A DNA stretch of 49,073 nucleotides. Origin: Shewanella nanhaiensis (lineage in GTDB: Bacteria; Pseudomonadota; Gammaproteobacteria; Enterobacterales; Shewanellaceae). Positions 8,673-16,031 of this stretch are shown here, in pieces; within the stretch, counting starts at the first letter, position 1; each line of letters starts with the position of its first letter. The translations under genes and the position numbers were made by a program. The notes under the pieces are model-generated. The model did not search any database. It saw nothing but the letters and a program-made list of their open reading frames with translations, and was not told where the DNA came from. Location: positions 1-49,073 of the forward strand of contig NZ_JAHZST010000025.1 of NCBI RefSeq assembly GCF_019457885.1. The letters run 5' to 3'.

Positions 8673-10595
8673 TTATTTCTTGTCATCTTTTACTTCTTCA
8701 AACTCAGCGTCAACAACGTCTTCGTCTGGCTTAGCAGCTTGTGCTTCACCTTCTGGAGCTTGTTGACCTTGCTCTGCTTGTGCTTTCGCTTGAGCAATTT
8801 CCATCAGCTTAGAAGAGGCTTCCATCAACTCTTGAGTTGACTTCTCGATTGCTTCTTTATCACTACCTTTAACAGCAGTTTCAACCGCTGACATTGCAGT
8901 TTCAATCTTCTCTTTATCTTCCGCAGGCAGTGCTTCACCAGCTTCTTCAATTTGCTTCTTAGTCGCATGAACCATGCCATCAGCTTGGTTACGTGCAGTG
9001 ACTAGTTCTTCGAACTTAGCATCTTCATCAGCATGAGCTTCAGCATCACGAACCATAGCTTCAACTTCTTCATCACTTAAACCAGAAGAGGCTTTAATGG
9101 TGATGTTCTGTGCTTTACCGGTTTTCTTGTCGGTAGCAGAAACATGCAAGATACCATCGGCATCGATATCGAAGGCAACTTCAATCTGTGGCATGCCACG
9201 TGGAGCAGGCTCAATACCTTCTAGGTTAAATTGACCTAGAGACTTGTTACCGCTTGACTGCTTACGCTCACCTTGTAGTACGTGAATCGTTACCGCAGCT
9301 TGGTTGTCATCAGCTGTAGAGAAAGTCTGTGAAGCTTTAGTCGGGATAGTGGTGTTCTTCTCGATAAGCTTAGTCATTACGCTACCCATAGTCTCAATAC
9401 CTAGAGACAGAGGCGTAACGTCAAGTAGAAGAACATCTTTCACATCACCAGAAAGTACACCAGCTTGAACTGCAGCACCGATTGCAACCGCTTCATCAGG
9501 GTTAACGTCTTGACGTAACTCTTTACCGAAGAAAGCAGACACTTCAGCACGTACTTTAGGCATACGAGTCTGACCACCGACTAGAATCACTTCGTTAACG
9601 TCAGAAACGCTAAGGTCAGCATCAGCTAGTGCAACTTTTAGTGGCTCAAGTGTACGAGTCACTAGGTCTTCAACCAAAGACTCAAGCTTAGCACGAGTAA
9701 CTTTAACCACTAAGTGCTTAGGACCTGATGCATCAGCAGTGATGTATGGCAGGTTCACTTCAGTTTGTGTTGTGCTTGAAAGCTCGATCTTCGCTTTTTC
9801 TGCTGCTTCTTTTAGACGCTGCATCGCTAATGGATCGTTACGCAAGTTCATGCCTTGCTCTTTTTCAAACTCATCAGCTAGGTACTTGATCAAACGGTTA
9901 TCAAAATCTTCACCACCTAAGTGAGTGTCACCGTTAGTAGCAAGAACTTCGAAAGTCTGCTCGCCATCAACACTGTCAATTTCGATGATAGAGATATCGA
10001 ATGTACCACCACCTAAATCGTATACAGCAACGATATTATCGCCTTGCTTCTTATCGATACCGTAAGCAAGTGCAGCCGCTGTTGGCTCGTTGATGATACG
10101 CTTAACTTCAAGACCTGCGATACGGCCAGCATCTTTAGTTGCTTGACGCTGTGAATCGTTAAAGTATGCAGGAACAGTAATAACGGCTTCAGTAACTTCT
10201 TCACCTAGGAAGTCTTCAGCTGTCTTCTTCATCTTTTTAAGGATTTCAGCAGAAACCTGTGGTGGAGCCATCTTCTTATCGTGTGCTTCAACCCAAGCAT
10301 CGCCGTTATCAGCACCGATGATCTTGAATGGCATGATGTCAACATCACGCTGAACTTCGTCATCTTTAAAACGACGACCGATAAGACGCTTGATTGCGAA
10401 GAAAGTGTTAGTTGGGTTCGTAACTGCCTGACGCTTTGCAGGTTGACCTACTAGTGTCTCTTCACCTGTGTAAGCGATGATTGAAGGGGTAGTACGATCG
10501 CCTTCGGCATTCTCCAATACGCGCGCTTTGTCGCCGTCTAATACAGCTACGCAAGAGTTAGTTGTGCCTAAATCGATACCAATAATTTTACCCAT
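8673..10595 (-). CDS. dnaK: Chaperone DnaK (Hsp70)
   Basis: The ATP-dependent chaperone that binds exposed hydrophobic peptides and works with DnaJ and GrpE. The N-terminal nucleotide-binding domain carries the three Hsp70 signatures (IIGIDLGTTNSCVAV, VYDLGGGTFDISIIEI, VILVGGQTRMPKV). The substrate-binding domain and helical lid follow, ending in the acidic tail DVVDAEFEEVKDDKK typical of proteobacterial DnaK. The length is 640 residues. CAGGAG precedes the ATG. Two sigma-32-like promoters lie upstream. Confidence 0.99.
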   Translation of the reverse strand: MGKIIGIDLGTTNSCVAVLDGDKARVLENAEGDRTTPSIIAYTGEETLVGQPAKRQAVTNPTNTFFAIKRLIGRRFKDDEVQRDVDIMPFKIIGADNGDAWVEAHDKKMAPPQVSAEILKKMKKTAEDFLGEEVTEAVITVPAYFNDSQRQATKDAGRIAGLEVKRIINEPTAAALAYGIDKKQGDNIVAVYDLGGGTFDISIIEIDSVDGEQTFEVLATNGDTHLGGEDFDNRLIKYLADEFEKEQGMNLRNDPLAMQRLKEAAEKAKIELSSTTQTEVNLPYITADASGPKHLVVKVTRAKLESLVEDLVTRTLEPLKVALADADLSVSDVNEVILVGGQTRMPKVRAEVSAFFGKELRQDVNPDEAVAIGAAVQAGVLSGDVKDVLLLDVTPLSLGIETMGSVMTKLIEKNTTIPTKASQTFSTADDNQAAVTIHVLQGERKQSSGNKSLGQFNLEGIEPAPRGMPQIEVAFDIDADGILHVSATDKKTGKAQNITIKASSGLSDEEVEAMVRDAEAHADEDAKFEELVTARNQADGMVHATKKQIEEAGEALPAEDKEKIETAMSAVETAVKGSDKEAIEKSTQELMEASSKLMEIAQAKAQAEQGQQAPEGEAQAAKPDEDVVDAEFEEVKDDKK

Positions 10596-10650
10596 TGTGG
10601 TGCTCCTGAAATCTTTTCTATATAAAAGCTAATTTTGTCATCTGATGGAG

Positions 10651-10679
10651 ATATGGGGACGGACTAAACTAATTTCAAG
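10651..10679 (-). promoter_or_regulatory. Sigma-32 (heat-shock) promoter, proximal to dnaK
   Basis: On the minus strand, CTTGAAA (10673-10679), a 14-base spacer and CCCCATAT (10651-10658) match the RpoH consensus (CTTGAAA, 13-17 bases, CCCCATnT) essentially base for base. It is about 55 bases before the dnaK start. Confidence 0.85.
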
Positions 10680-10751
10680 CTAAAATATGAATGCTTAACT
10701 TAAAGCGCTAGCTAAGGTCCAAAATGTCTCAATATCTTTCCTTAACACCCT

Positions 10752-10779
10752 ATATTGGGCCTCGGATATCGATTACAAG
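10752..10779 (-). promoter_or_regulatory. Second sigma-32-like promoter upstream of dnaK
   Basis: CTTGTAA (10773-10779), a 13-base spacer and CCCAATAT (10752-10759) on the minus strand resemble a weaker RpoH promoter about 157 bases before dnaK. The one-base departures from consensus in each element make it less certain than the proximal one. Confidence 0.55.
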
Positions 10780-10884
10780 GGGCAAAGATACAAAAAAGAT
10801 CTAAACCCGCATTTTTTTGATCTGTCACTCACTCTTCCCACTCCAGCAATGTATAATGCATGCAATTAAGAGTAGTTGTAGTTC

Positions 10885-11859
10885 ATGCAGATAAAACGCG
10901 AGCTGCGACCCAGTCGTATCTTTAATAGAGTAAAAACATTGAAGCAATCTAATCAGGCTTACGTTTACGGCGTAGGTGCAATCTGTTTGTGGTCCACCGT
11001 TGCCACCGCGTTTAAACTGGCACTGGCACATTTCAGCCCTCTGCAGTTAGTGTTAGTGGCGGTCACCACATCAATTATCGCTCTTGGACTCATTCTAGTG
11101 GTTCAAGGAAAGCTCAGCCTGATTAAGACCCAACTTAAAGCTAGACCCTTTTTCTACCTTCAGACAGGGTTAATTAATCCATTTCTCTACTATCTAGTGC
11201 TCTTTAAGGCTTATGATCTTCTCCCCGCCCAGCAGGCACTGTCTCTTAACTATACTTGGGCCATACTTTTACCTCTTCTTTCTGTGCCTATGCTGGCACA
11301 AAGGCTTCGTAAAAGTGACATGGTCGCCGCCATCATCGCCTACTTTGGTGTATTCGTTATTGCCACCAACGGTAACCTCACAAGCTTTACGTTTGAGAGT
11401 GGTACAGGGGTCATGTTAGCCCTAACCAGTACCCTGCTCTGGTCTCTTTACTGGATAATCAACACCAAAGACAAGGGCGATCCTGTCGTCAGCCTGCTAT
11501 TAAGTTTCCTTGTGGGTTTCCCCTTCATTCTTGGCACACTACTGCTGACACAAGAGTTACCAAGCTGGGATCTAAAAGCAGTTGCAGCTGGCATCTATGT
11601 GGGACTGTTCGAAATGGGGGTCACTTTCGTACTCTGGTTAGTGGCGCTGAAGAAAGCCGATCGCACTGCCAGTATTAGCACCATGGCCTTTATGTCTCCT
11701 GTCATGAGTATCGGCTTTATCGCCTGGATTTTGCAGGAGGAGATTGCTCACTCCACCTACATAGGATTAGGCCTTATCCTATCGGCGTTAGCACTACAGC
11801 AACTATTGCCACTGCTCAACAAACTAAAGATAAAGAGTGGTACCAGCCACTCTCATTAA
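10885..11859 (+). CDS. EamA/DMT-family transporter
   Basis: An inner-membrane protein of 324 residues with about ten hydrophobic helices in two related halves, the build of the drug/metabolite transporter superfamily (EamA type, RhaT/YdcZ-like exporters). The first helix starts near residue 28 (AYVYGVGAICLWSTVATAFKLAL), and the second EamA domain begins around GTGVMLALTSTLLWSLYWI. The substrate cannot be predicted. The ATG at 10885 has only a weak ribosome site, so an internal start nearer the first helix (a TTG at the LKQSNQ codon) cannot be excluded. It is divergent from dnaK and ends at a terminator shared with the convergent gene. Confidence 0.85.
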   Translation: MQIKRELRPSRIFNRVKTLKQSNQAYVYGVGAICLWSTVATAFKLALAHFSPLQLVLVAVTTSIIALGLILVVQGKLSLIKTQLKARPFFYLQTGLINPFLYYLVLFKAYDLLPAQQALSLNYTWAILLPLLSVPMLAQRLRKSDMVAAIIAYFGVFVIATNGNLTSFTFESGTGVMLALTSTLLWSLYWIINTKDKGDPVVSLLLSFLVGFPFILGTLLLTQELPSWDLKAVAAGIYVGLFEMGVTFVLWLVALKKADRTASISTMAFMSPVMSIGFIAWILQEEIAHSTYIGLGLILSALALQQLLPLLNKLKIKSGTSHSH

Positions 11860-11883
11860 TTGCGAACTTTAAACTGCAGACAC

Positions 11884-11910
11884 AAAAAAGCCCATCGAGA
11901 TGGGCTTTTT
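11884..11910. terminator. Bidirectional terminator
   Basis: AGCCCATC / GATGGGCT pair around a GA loop, with A residues before and T residues after. It serves the EamA gene (plus) and the convergent beta-repeat protein (minus). Confidence 0.9.
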
Positions 11911-11928
11911 CATGTAAAAGTCTAAATA

Positions 11929-12594
11929 TTAATAGTGTTCAACTTCAATTTGACCAACACCAACATTAACGCTTAATTCGCCAAAGCCCGTATTATCTTC
12001 ATTATAATAAGCTTGTCTAACAAAGTTACGCTCTATCGCAAGCGCGCGACCATCATCTTCAACACTGACTTCACCAACACCTGATTCAAGAGAGACAGAG
12101 TGATAGATGATGCTATGCTTAATCTGCGCATGACCAACACCTAGGTCGATATCCACATCACTCTCCATGTTATTCACCTCTACCTGACCTACACCAACAT
12201 TGAGATTAACCGCAGCCTCACGAGGTAGATAGATTTTCCACTCCTGCTTCAGATCGTCCTGATCGTTCAATTTCAGCGTAATGCGTTTCGATGCCTGATC
12301 AACGTCTAGCTCAACATCTGCAAGATCTACATTGTCCCAGAATGAAAACCAGCTGCTATCTGATTGAGACACAAGCACCTCAACCCTAATCTCTTTGTCA
12401 TCGGTGGCAAACACTTCAGCAGAGCCAACATCCATATCCAGCAACACCTGTTGACCATCATAGCCATAGGTCTGAGATAAGCTTCTATCTGCCTCTGCTT
12501 GAACAGGCGTTATCGCCAAGGTTGAGAATGCAGCAGAGATCACCATCAAACTGCTAAGGGTGGCTGTGGTTATTTTCTTTATTAGCATGGTCAT
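11929..12594 (-). CDS. Secreted DUF4097-like beta-repeat protein
   Basis: A 221-residue protein with a clear Sec signal peptide (MTMLIKKITTATLSSLMVISAAFSTLAITPVQA). The C-terminal half repeats a G-V-G-x-(V/I/A) pattern (VNLNVGVGQVEVNNM, DIDLGVGHAQIKHS, SLESGVGEVSVED, SVNVGVGQIEVEHY), the stacked beta-strand pattern of putative adhesin (DUF4097/DUF4098) domains. I start at the ATG at 12594 because AGGATG lies about nine bases upstream; the longer reading frame lacks a ribosome site. The location is probably periplasmic or surface. The function is not known. It could take part in envelope stress or adhesion, but nothing nearby tests this. Confidence 0.75.
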   Translation of the reverse strand: MTMLIKKITTATLSSLMVISAAFSTLAITPVQAEADRSLSQTYGYDGQQVLLDMDVGSAEVFATDDKEIRVEVLVSQSDSSWFSFWDNVDLADVELDVDQASKRITLKLNDQDDLKQEWKIYLPREAAVNLNVGVGQVEVNNMESDVDIDLGVGHAQIKHSIIYHSVSLESGVGEVSVEDDGRALAIERNFVRQAYYNEDNTGFGELSVNVGVGQIEVEHY

Positions 12595-12755
12595 AATAGG
12601 GTCATCCTGTGAATTAAAATCCTGATATGAACTAGATAAAGCAAGAGGTAGGCCAAAGTTGTAAGTCATTGCTATTACAATGATATAAAGTAATTCACTA
12701 TTTAGTTAAATGTTGAGTTCACTAATTATTGGTTGTTTTTACCAACAGTTTGGTT

Positions 12756-12986
12756 ACTTGTCGGATAACAAGTTTCAAATATCTTTTTGATTAGTTTCAT
12801 TAGGCTAGTTTCGTACTTGGCTTATTTACTGAGTACCAAAGCTTCATTGGTGTTTATTGCTTGCAGCAGGCCTAATGTGCAGAAACTTCAGTGAGACGCC
12901 ACGAGCACAATCCCTGTAGTCTCTACGATGACATCCCTGTCATCGAAGCTCACTGCCGCATCTACACCAAAACGTTATCTCTTCGA
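12756..12986 (+). repeat. Interspersed mosaic repeat, copy A
   Basis: It begins with a hairpin ACTTGTCGGATAACAAGT (12756-12773), shares ATTGCTTGCAGCA with copies near 48.4 and 48.8 kb, and ends in GCCGCATCTACACC...TCTCTTCGA. The core holds an 8-bp stem at 12926-12945 (CGATGACA / TGTCATCG). Read on the minus strand, its loop is GGGA inside ACAGGGATGT. Apart from the ends and this hairpin locus, the copies differ. No transposase or ORF of note is present. Confidence 0.8.
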
Positions 12987-13037
12987 CTTTACCTTTTAAT
13001 TGAGAATAAATAGCTGTTTATAGGTAACTTCATGGCT

Positions 13038-13055
13038 TAATAGTAATAACTATTA
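13038..13055. promoter_or_regulatory. Inverted repeat before the HTH/GIY-YIG gene, candidate operator
   Basis: TAATAGT and ACTATTA pair around AATA, about 100 bases before the start. A TATAGT at 13067-13072 could be the -10 box, which would put the inverted repeat over the -35 region, where a repressor would act. The downstream protein has a winged-helix domain, so autoregulation is possible but inferred. Confidence 0.3.
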
Positions 13056-13157
13056 TCGTTAAGTTGTATAGTTTTGATTTTAAATATTGTGAGGGACTGG
13101 GAAAGTTTACTGATCAGCTGCTAATGTTTACGATTATTAGTAAATAAGAGGTTGAAT

Positions 13158-13796
13158 ATGAAGGTTTCTGAGGCTATACGTGTTTTACTTCGAGATGAAC
13201 CCGATGGTTTAACACCGCAAGAAATTAGAGAGCGTATTAAGACTGAGTTTCCACAATTGTATGGTACAGAGGCCCATCAAAACAATGTGGATAAAGGTCA
13301 TTATCAGAATTTAGAACATGCTTTGTTGGCGCAGATATATACAACATCTCGTTCATTAAGCGATGTTTATGTCGATAAATCAGTAAAACCTGTCAAGCTA
13401 AGTTTACTATCTATTGGAGAGGAGCTAGATGTGCCTCTTCATGTAGAAACTGTTTCGCCTGAAAGTATTAGTAAGCTTGAGTCTGGTGAAGGAGTTCTGT
13501 ATGTATTAGGGACGAATCTTTTTACCAAGGATGGTAATGAAATTATTAAGATAGGCATAACAACTGGCAGTATTGAGGATAGGATCAACCAACTATACAC
13601 TACAGGTGTTCCATATAAATTTAGGCTAATTCAGCAGCATGAAACAAAAAATTATGCTGAATTAGAGCAGTCACTGCATAAAATCCTTGATTCATATCGA
13701 ATAAACAAGTCCAGAGAATTTTTTCTCGATCTTGCAATCGAGTATGTTGATAAAGTGATTGCCATACATGATGATATTTTAAATAAAGCGATATAG
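13158..13796 (+). CDS. HARE-HTH plus GIY-YIG (T5orf172-type) protein
   Basis: A protein of 212 residues. Residues 1-80 look like a HARE-HTH winged-helix domain (VSEAIRVLLRDEPDGLTPQEIRERI). Residues about 112-195 look like a GIY-YIG fold of the T5orf172/MUG113 type: GVLYVLGTN, then KIGITTGSIEDRINQL with the conserved Lys-Ile-Gly and Arg, then AELEQSLHKIL with the catalytic-type Glu, then the NKSREFF end motif. I use the ATG at 13158 because AAGAGG sits seven bases upstream; a TTG two codons earlier is too close to it. Base composition is clearly more AT-rich than the flanking core genes. It lies between inverted copies of the interspersed repeat, next to a convergent lipoprotein gene. It is possibly a phage-derived or defence nuclease; this is inference. 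Confidence 0.7.
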   Translation: MKVSEAIRVLLRDEPDGLTPQEIRERIKTEFPQLYGTEAHQNNVDKGHYQNLEHALLAQIYTTSRSLSDVYVDKSVKPVKLSLLSIGEELDVPLHVETVSPESISKLESGEGVLYVLGTNLFTKDGNEIIKIGITTGSIEDRINQLYTTGVPYKFRLIQQHETKNYAELEQSLHKILDSYRINKSREFFLDLAIEYVDKVIAIHDDILNKAI

Positions 13797-13799
13797 TTT

Positions 13800-14348
13800 T
13801 TACTCGCAATCTATTCTCGTTACTAAGTATATTTGTTTCCCGCTTTTGCTTTCTATAGGCTTATGAAGTGCACCACAAGTAATGAATTGGCGTAAAGCAT
13901 CGCTCCTCCTAACTTGCCTTAAGTTGAATTCTGCTGGTACAGCTAATAATAGATCATATGCATAAGATGGATGAGAGAAGCTGAGGTATACACTTTGTTC
14001 ATCTACAAAGCTAGTATCCACAAATTCAAACCTCCCGTAAGGAGTGTACTCACCTTTATGGTTAACTTGAGGGGCTGTGGTGTAAAATAGCTCGAGCATT
14101 CTGTAATTAGAAAAAAATTGATATGAGGCAGATAAACCCTCTTTACGTTTTTTGGCTTCTATTTTTGCATTTCTGAGAACAGTTTCAGTACATGTATCAT
14201 AGTCATACGTATATATCATACATGCATCTAGGTCATAAACGTCATTAGGTACAGGTAGTTTTTTATATTTAGGCTTGGAGTTACAACCCCCAGCAAGAAC
14301 CGATAAAAAAATCAGAATAACTAAAGATATTAAATTCCTTTTTAACAT
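13800..14348 (-). CDS. Hypothetical lipoprotein
   Basis: I do not recognise this family. It has 182 residues and a lipoprotein signal peptide (MLKRNLISLVILIFLSVLAGGC, acylated Cys22). The rest is mixed, with several Tyr-rich segments and Cys in YDLDACMIYTYDYDTCTETV and near the C-terminus (RQFITCGALH, TRIDCE), which could form disulphides in the periplasm. The start at 14348 is set by a textbook AAGGAGGTGG just upstream. Composition is AT-rich like its convergent neighbour, which ends 4 bases away. Both probably arrived together. Confidence 0.65.
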   Translation of the reverse strand: MLKRNLISLVILIFLSVLAGGCNSKPKYKKLPVPNDVYDLDACMIYTYDYDTCTETVLRNAKIEAKKRKEGLSASYQFFSNYRMLELFYTTAPQVNHKGEYTPYGRFEFVDTSFVDEQSVYLSFSHPSYAYDLLLAVPAEFNLRQVRRSDALRQFITCGALHKPIESKSGKQIYLVTRIDCE

Positions 14349-14548
14349 ACCCACCTCCTTTGCTAGTAACAAAAGTATAGACATTTATCACTACTTCAGT
14401 CGCTAAGTATTAGCTGCTGAACTTGCCATTCATAGCTCTCATTAAACTGTTACACTTAGTGTCACAAACGTTAGTGGTTACTTACTATCAAGCTCAATAA
14501 AATATCATGAGTTGGCTAAGTTGTCTTATCGGGCAACTCATATTTTAA

Positions 14549-14719
14549 TCGAAAAGAGTAATAGCTTGCGGAAAACCAATGTAGGTAGAACCTTCAACAA
14601 CCCAGCCCAATACCAAAAAAGTCAAATGAACCAACTCAGAAAATGTAATCAGCCCTCATTCGCAGGCTAGCTAACTTTGGGGCAAAAAACATTTACCAAA
14701 TTCTGCCAGTAAAGCTAAA
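14549..14719 (-). repeat. Interspersed mosaic repeat, internally deleted copy B0
   Basis: It has the same outer sequences as the next two units (a TCGAAAAGAG end, CCCAATACC, TCAAATGAACCAA, AAATGTAATCAG and GGCTAGCTAACTTTGGGGCA), but most of the core with the GGA hairpin is missing. It reads as the first, shortened unit of a three-unit tandem array in the minus orientation. Confidence 0.65.
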
Positions 14720-14998
14720 TCGAAGAGACAAATGAACAGGTGTAGATACGGCTGTGACCGTCCGTGACATGGACGTCACGACCGAGACTATAGGGATATA
14801 CTTGCGTCGTGTCACAGAAGTAACTGCACATTCCTCGCTGAGAAGCGATAGGTAACAATGCAGCTCAGACTTTCAACTACTCACCCAATACCAAAAAATT
14901 CAAATGAACCAAACCAGAAAATGTAATCAGTCTTCATTCGAAGGCTAGCTAACTTTGGGGCATTTCCGTGTTACCGATTTACCCAGATAAGTCAAAAT
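14720..14998 (-). repeat. Interspersed mosaic repeat, copy B
   Basis: A tandem unit from CGAAGAGAC (about 14720) to just before the next CGAAGAGA (about 14999). Read on the minus strand it ends in CGTATCTACACCTG...TCTCTTCGA like the other copies. The core hairpin CGTGAC / GTCACG (14763-14780) has its GGA on the plus strand. A second hairpin with an ATTC loop (14929-14946) lies near the right end. Confidence 0.75.
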
Positions 14999-15346
14999 CG
15001 AAGAGATTCATGAACAGGTGTAGATGCGGCTGCGAGCTTCGACTTCAGGGCGAAGTTTCACCCTGTGAAACTCTTTGAGCGCGAGGTAAGGATACCGAGC
15101 TGGCCGTTTAACAGGGAAGTTATTGGAAATCGTAGAGCGTATAGGGATATATTCACAGCGTCTCGTAGAAGTATCTACACATTCGTCGTTCTTTGGCATC
15201 CTGCCATCACGACATTGGTGCATCCATGCACGGCACCCGCTGGAGGCGATAGATAACCATGAAGGTACGACCTTCAAACACAACACCAAATATCAAACCA
15301 GCCAGAAGCTAAACCAAAAAATGTAATCAGCCTTCATTCGAAGGCT
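14999..15346 (-). repeat. Interspersed mosaic repeat, copy C
   Basis: The third tandem unit, minus orientation. It contains two short hairpins with GGA loops on the minus strand: GTGCA-TGGA-TGCAC (15218-15231) and TGGCA-GGA-TGCCA (15194-15206). The segment around these matches copy D (48.38-48.48 kb) closely, while its left half is unlike the other copies. It ends with the ATTC-loop hairpin AGCCTTC / GAAGGCT (15329-15346). Confidence 0.75.
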
Positions 15347-15456
15347 AACAAAAAATGTGTACTAGCGCTAAGTTACGAATGAGGTGGCGAGTCGGTGACA
15401 CCACAAGTGATACAATCTTGCTCCAACATACCTATACAACAAAGTTGACAGATAAC

Positions 15457-16017
15457 ATGTCCGAATTCGAAAAGATGCTCGCAGGAAAAGACTTTGACGG
15501 CGGTGCAGACTGTATTAATCATATCCGTCAAAATGCTTCGAATTTATTGCAGGCCATTAACCAAAATACAGATGACTCTCAACGTAGTGAACTATTTCAA
15601 CAGCTAATGGGCAATATTTCAGCTTCTAGCATAGTCCGCTCTCCATTTTATTGTGAGTTTGGCAAGACGATTTCGATTGGAGAGAAAACCTTCATCAACA
15701 TGAATGTAACTATGCTCGATGGCGCTAAAATTACTATTGGTAATAACGTATTAATAGGCCCAAACACGCAGCTTTACTCTGCAAGCCACGACTTGAACTA
15801 TCTTAAACGTCGTAACTGGGAAACCATCTGCGCTCCCATTACCATTGAGGATGATGTGTGGATTGGTGGCAATGTTGTGATCAACAAAGGTGTGACCATT
15901 GGTGCGCGATCTGTGATTGCAGCTAACTCTGTCGTTAATACAGATGTACCGCCTAATTCACTGTATGGTGGAACGCCTGCGAAGTTAATCAGGATGATTG
16001 ATGAAAATGAAACCTAG
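15457..16017 (+). CDS. Sugar O-acetyltransferase, hexapeptide-repeat (maltose acetyltransferase-like)
   Basis: A cytoplasmic acetyl-CoA-dependent acetyltransferase of the LbH_MAT/LacA/NodL group. The N-terminal Mac domain starts MSEFEKMLAGKDFD, and the left-handed beta-helix has hexapeptide repeats (ISIGEKTFINMNVTMLDGA, ITIGNNVLIGPNTQL, ITIEDDVWIGGNVVINKG, VTIGARSVIAANSVV). The catalytic His is in YSASHDLNY (His111). The 186 residues from the ATG at 15457 fit the family. The longer upstream reading frame has no homologous sequence, and this start lacks a good ribosome site. The gene is bounded on both sides by a related 28-29 bp hairpin sequence (15318-15346 and 16004-16031), as if carried in between repeat ends. 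The true acceptor sugar is unknown. Confidence 0.85.
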   Translation: MSEFEKMLAGKDFDGGADCINHIRQNASNLLQAINQNTDDSQRSELFQQLMGNISASSIVRSPFYCEFGKTISIGEKTFINMNVTMLDGAKITIGNNVLIGPNTQLYSASHDLNYLKRRNWETICAPITIEDDVWIGGNVVINKGVTIGARSVIAANSVVNTDVPPNSLYGGTPAKLIRMIDENET

Positions 16018-16031
16018 CTTCATTCGAAGCT
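16004..16031. repeat. Repeat-derived hairpin overlapping two stop codons
   Basis: AAAATGAAACCTAGC followed by TTCATTCGAAGCT closely matches the right end of copy C (15318-15346), with the same ATTC loop and shorter stem AGCTTC / GAAGCT. The acetyltransferase stop and the beta-lactamase stop both fall inside it. No T-run follows. Confidence 0.5.

Noticed and set aside
15008..15289. 93-codon reading frame on the minus strand
   Set aside because: It lies wholly inside repeat copy C, has no ribosome site and its sequence follows the hairpins of the repeat. I treat it as spurious.
14400..15350. CRISPR array
   Set aside because: Repeat units are about 280-350 bases, with no short regular repeat and spacer pattern and no cas genes.
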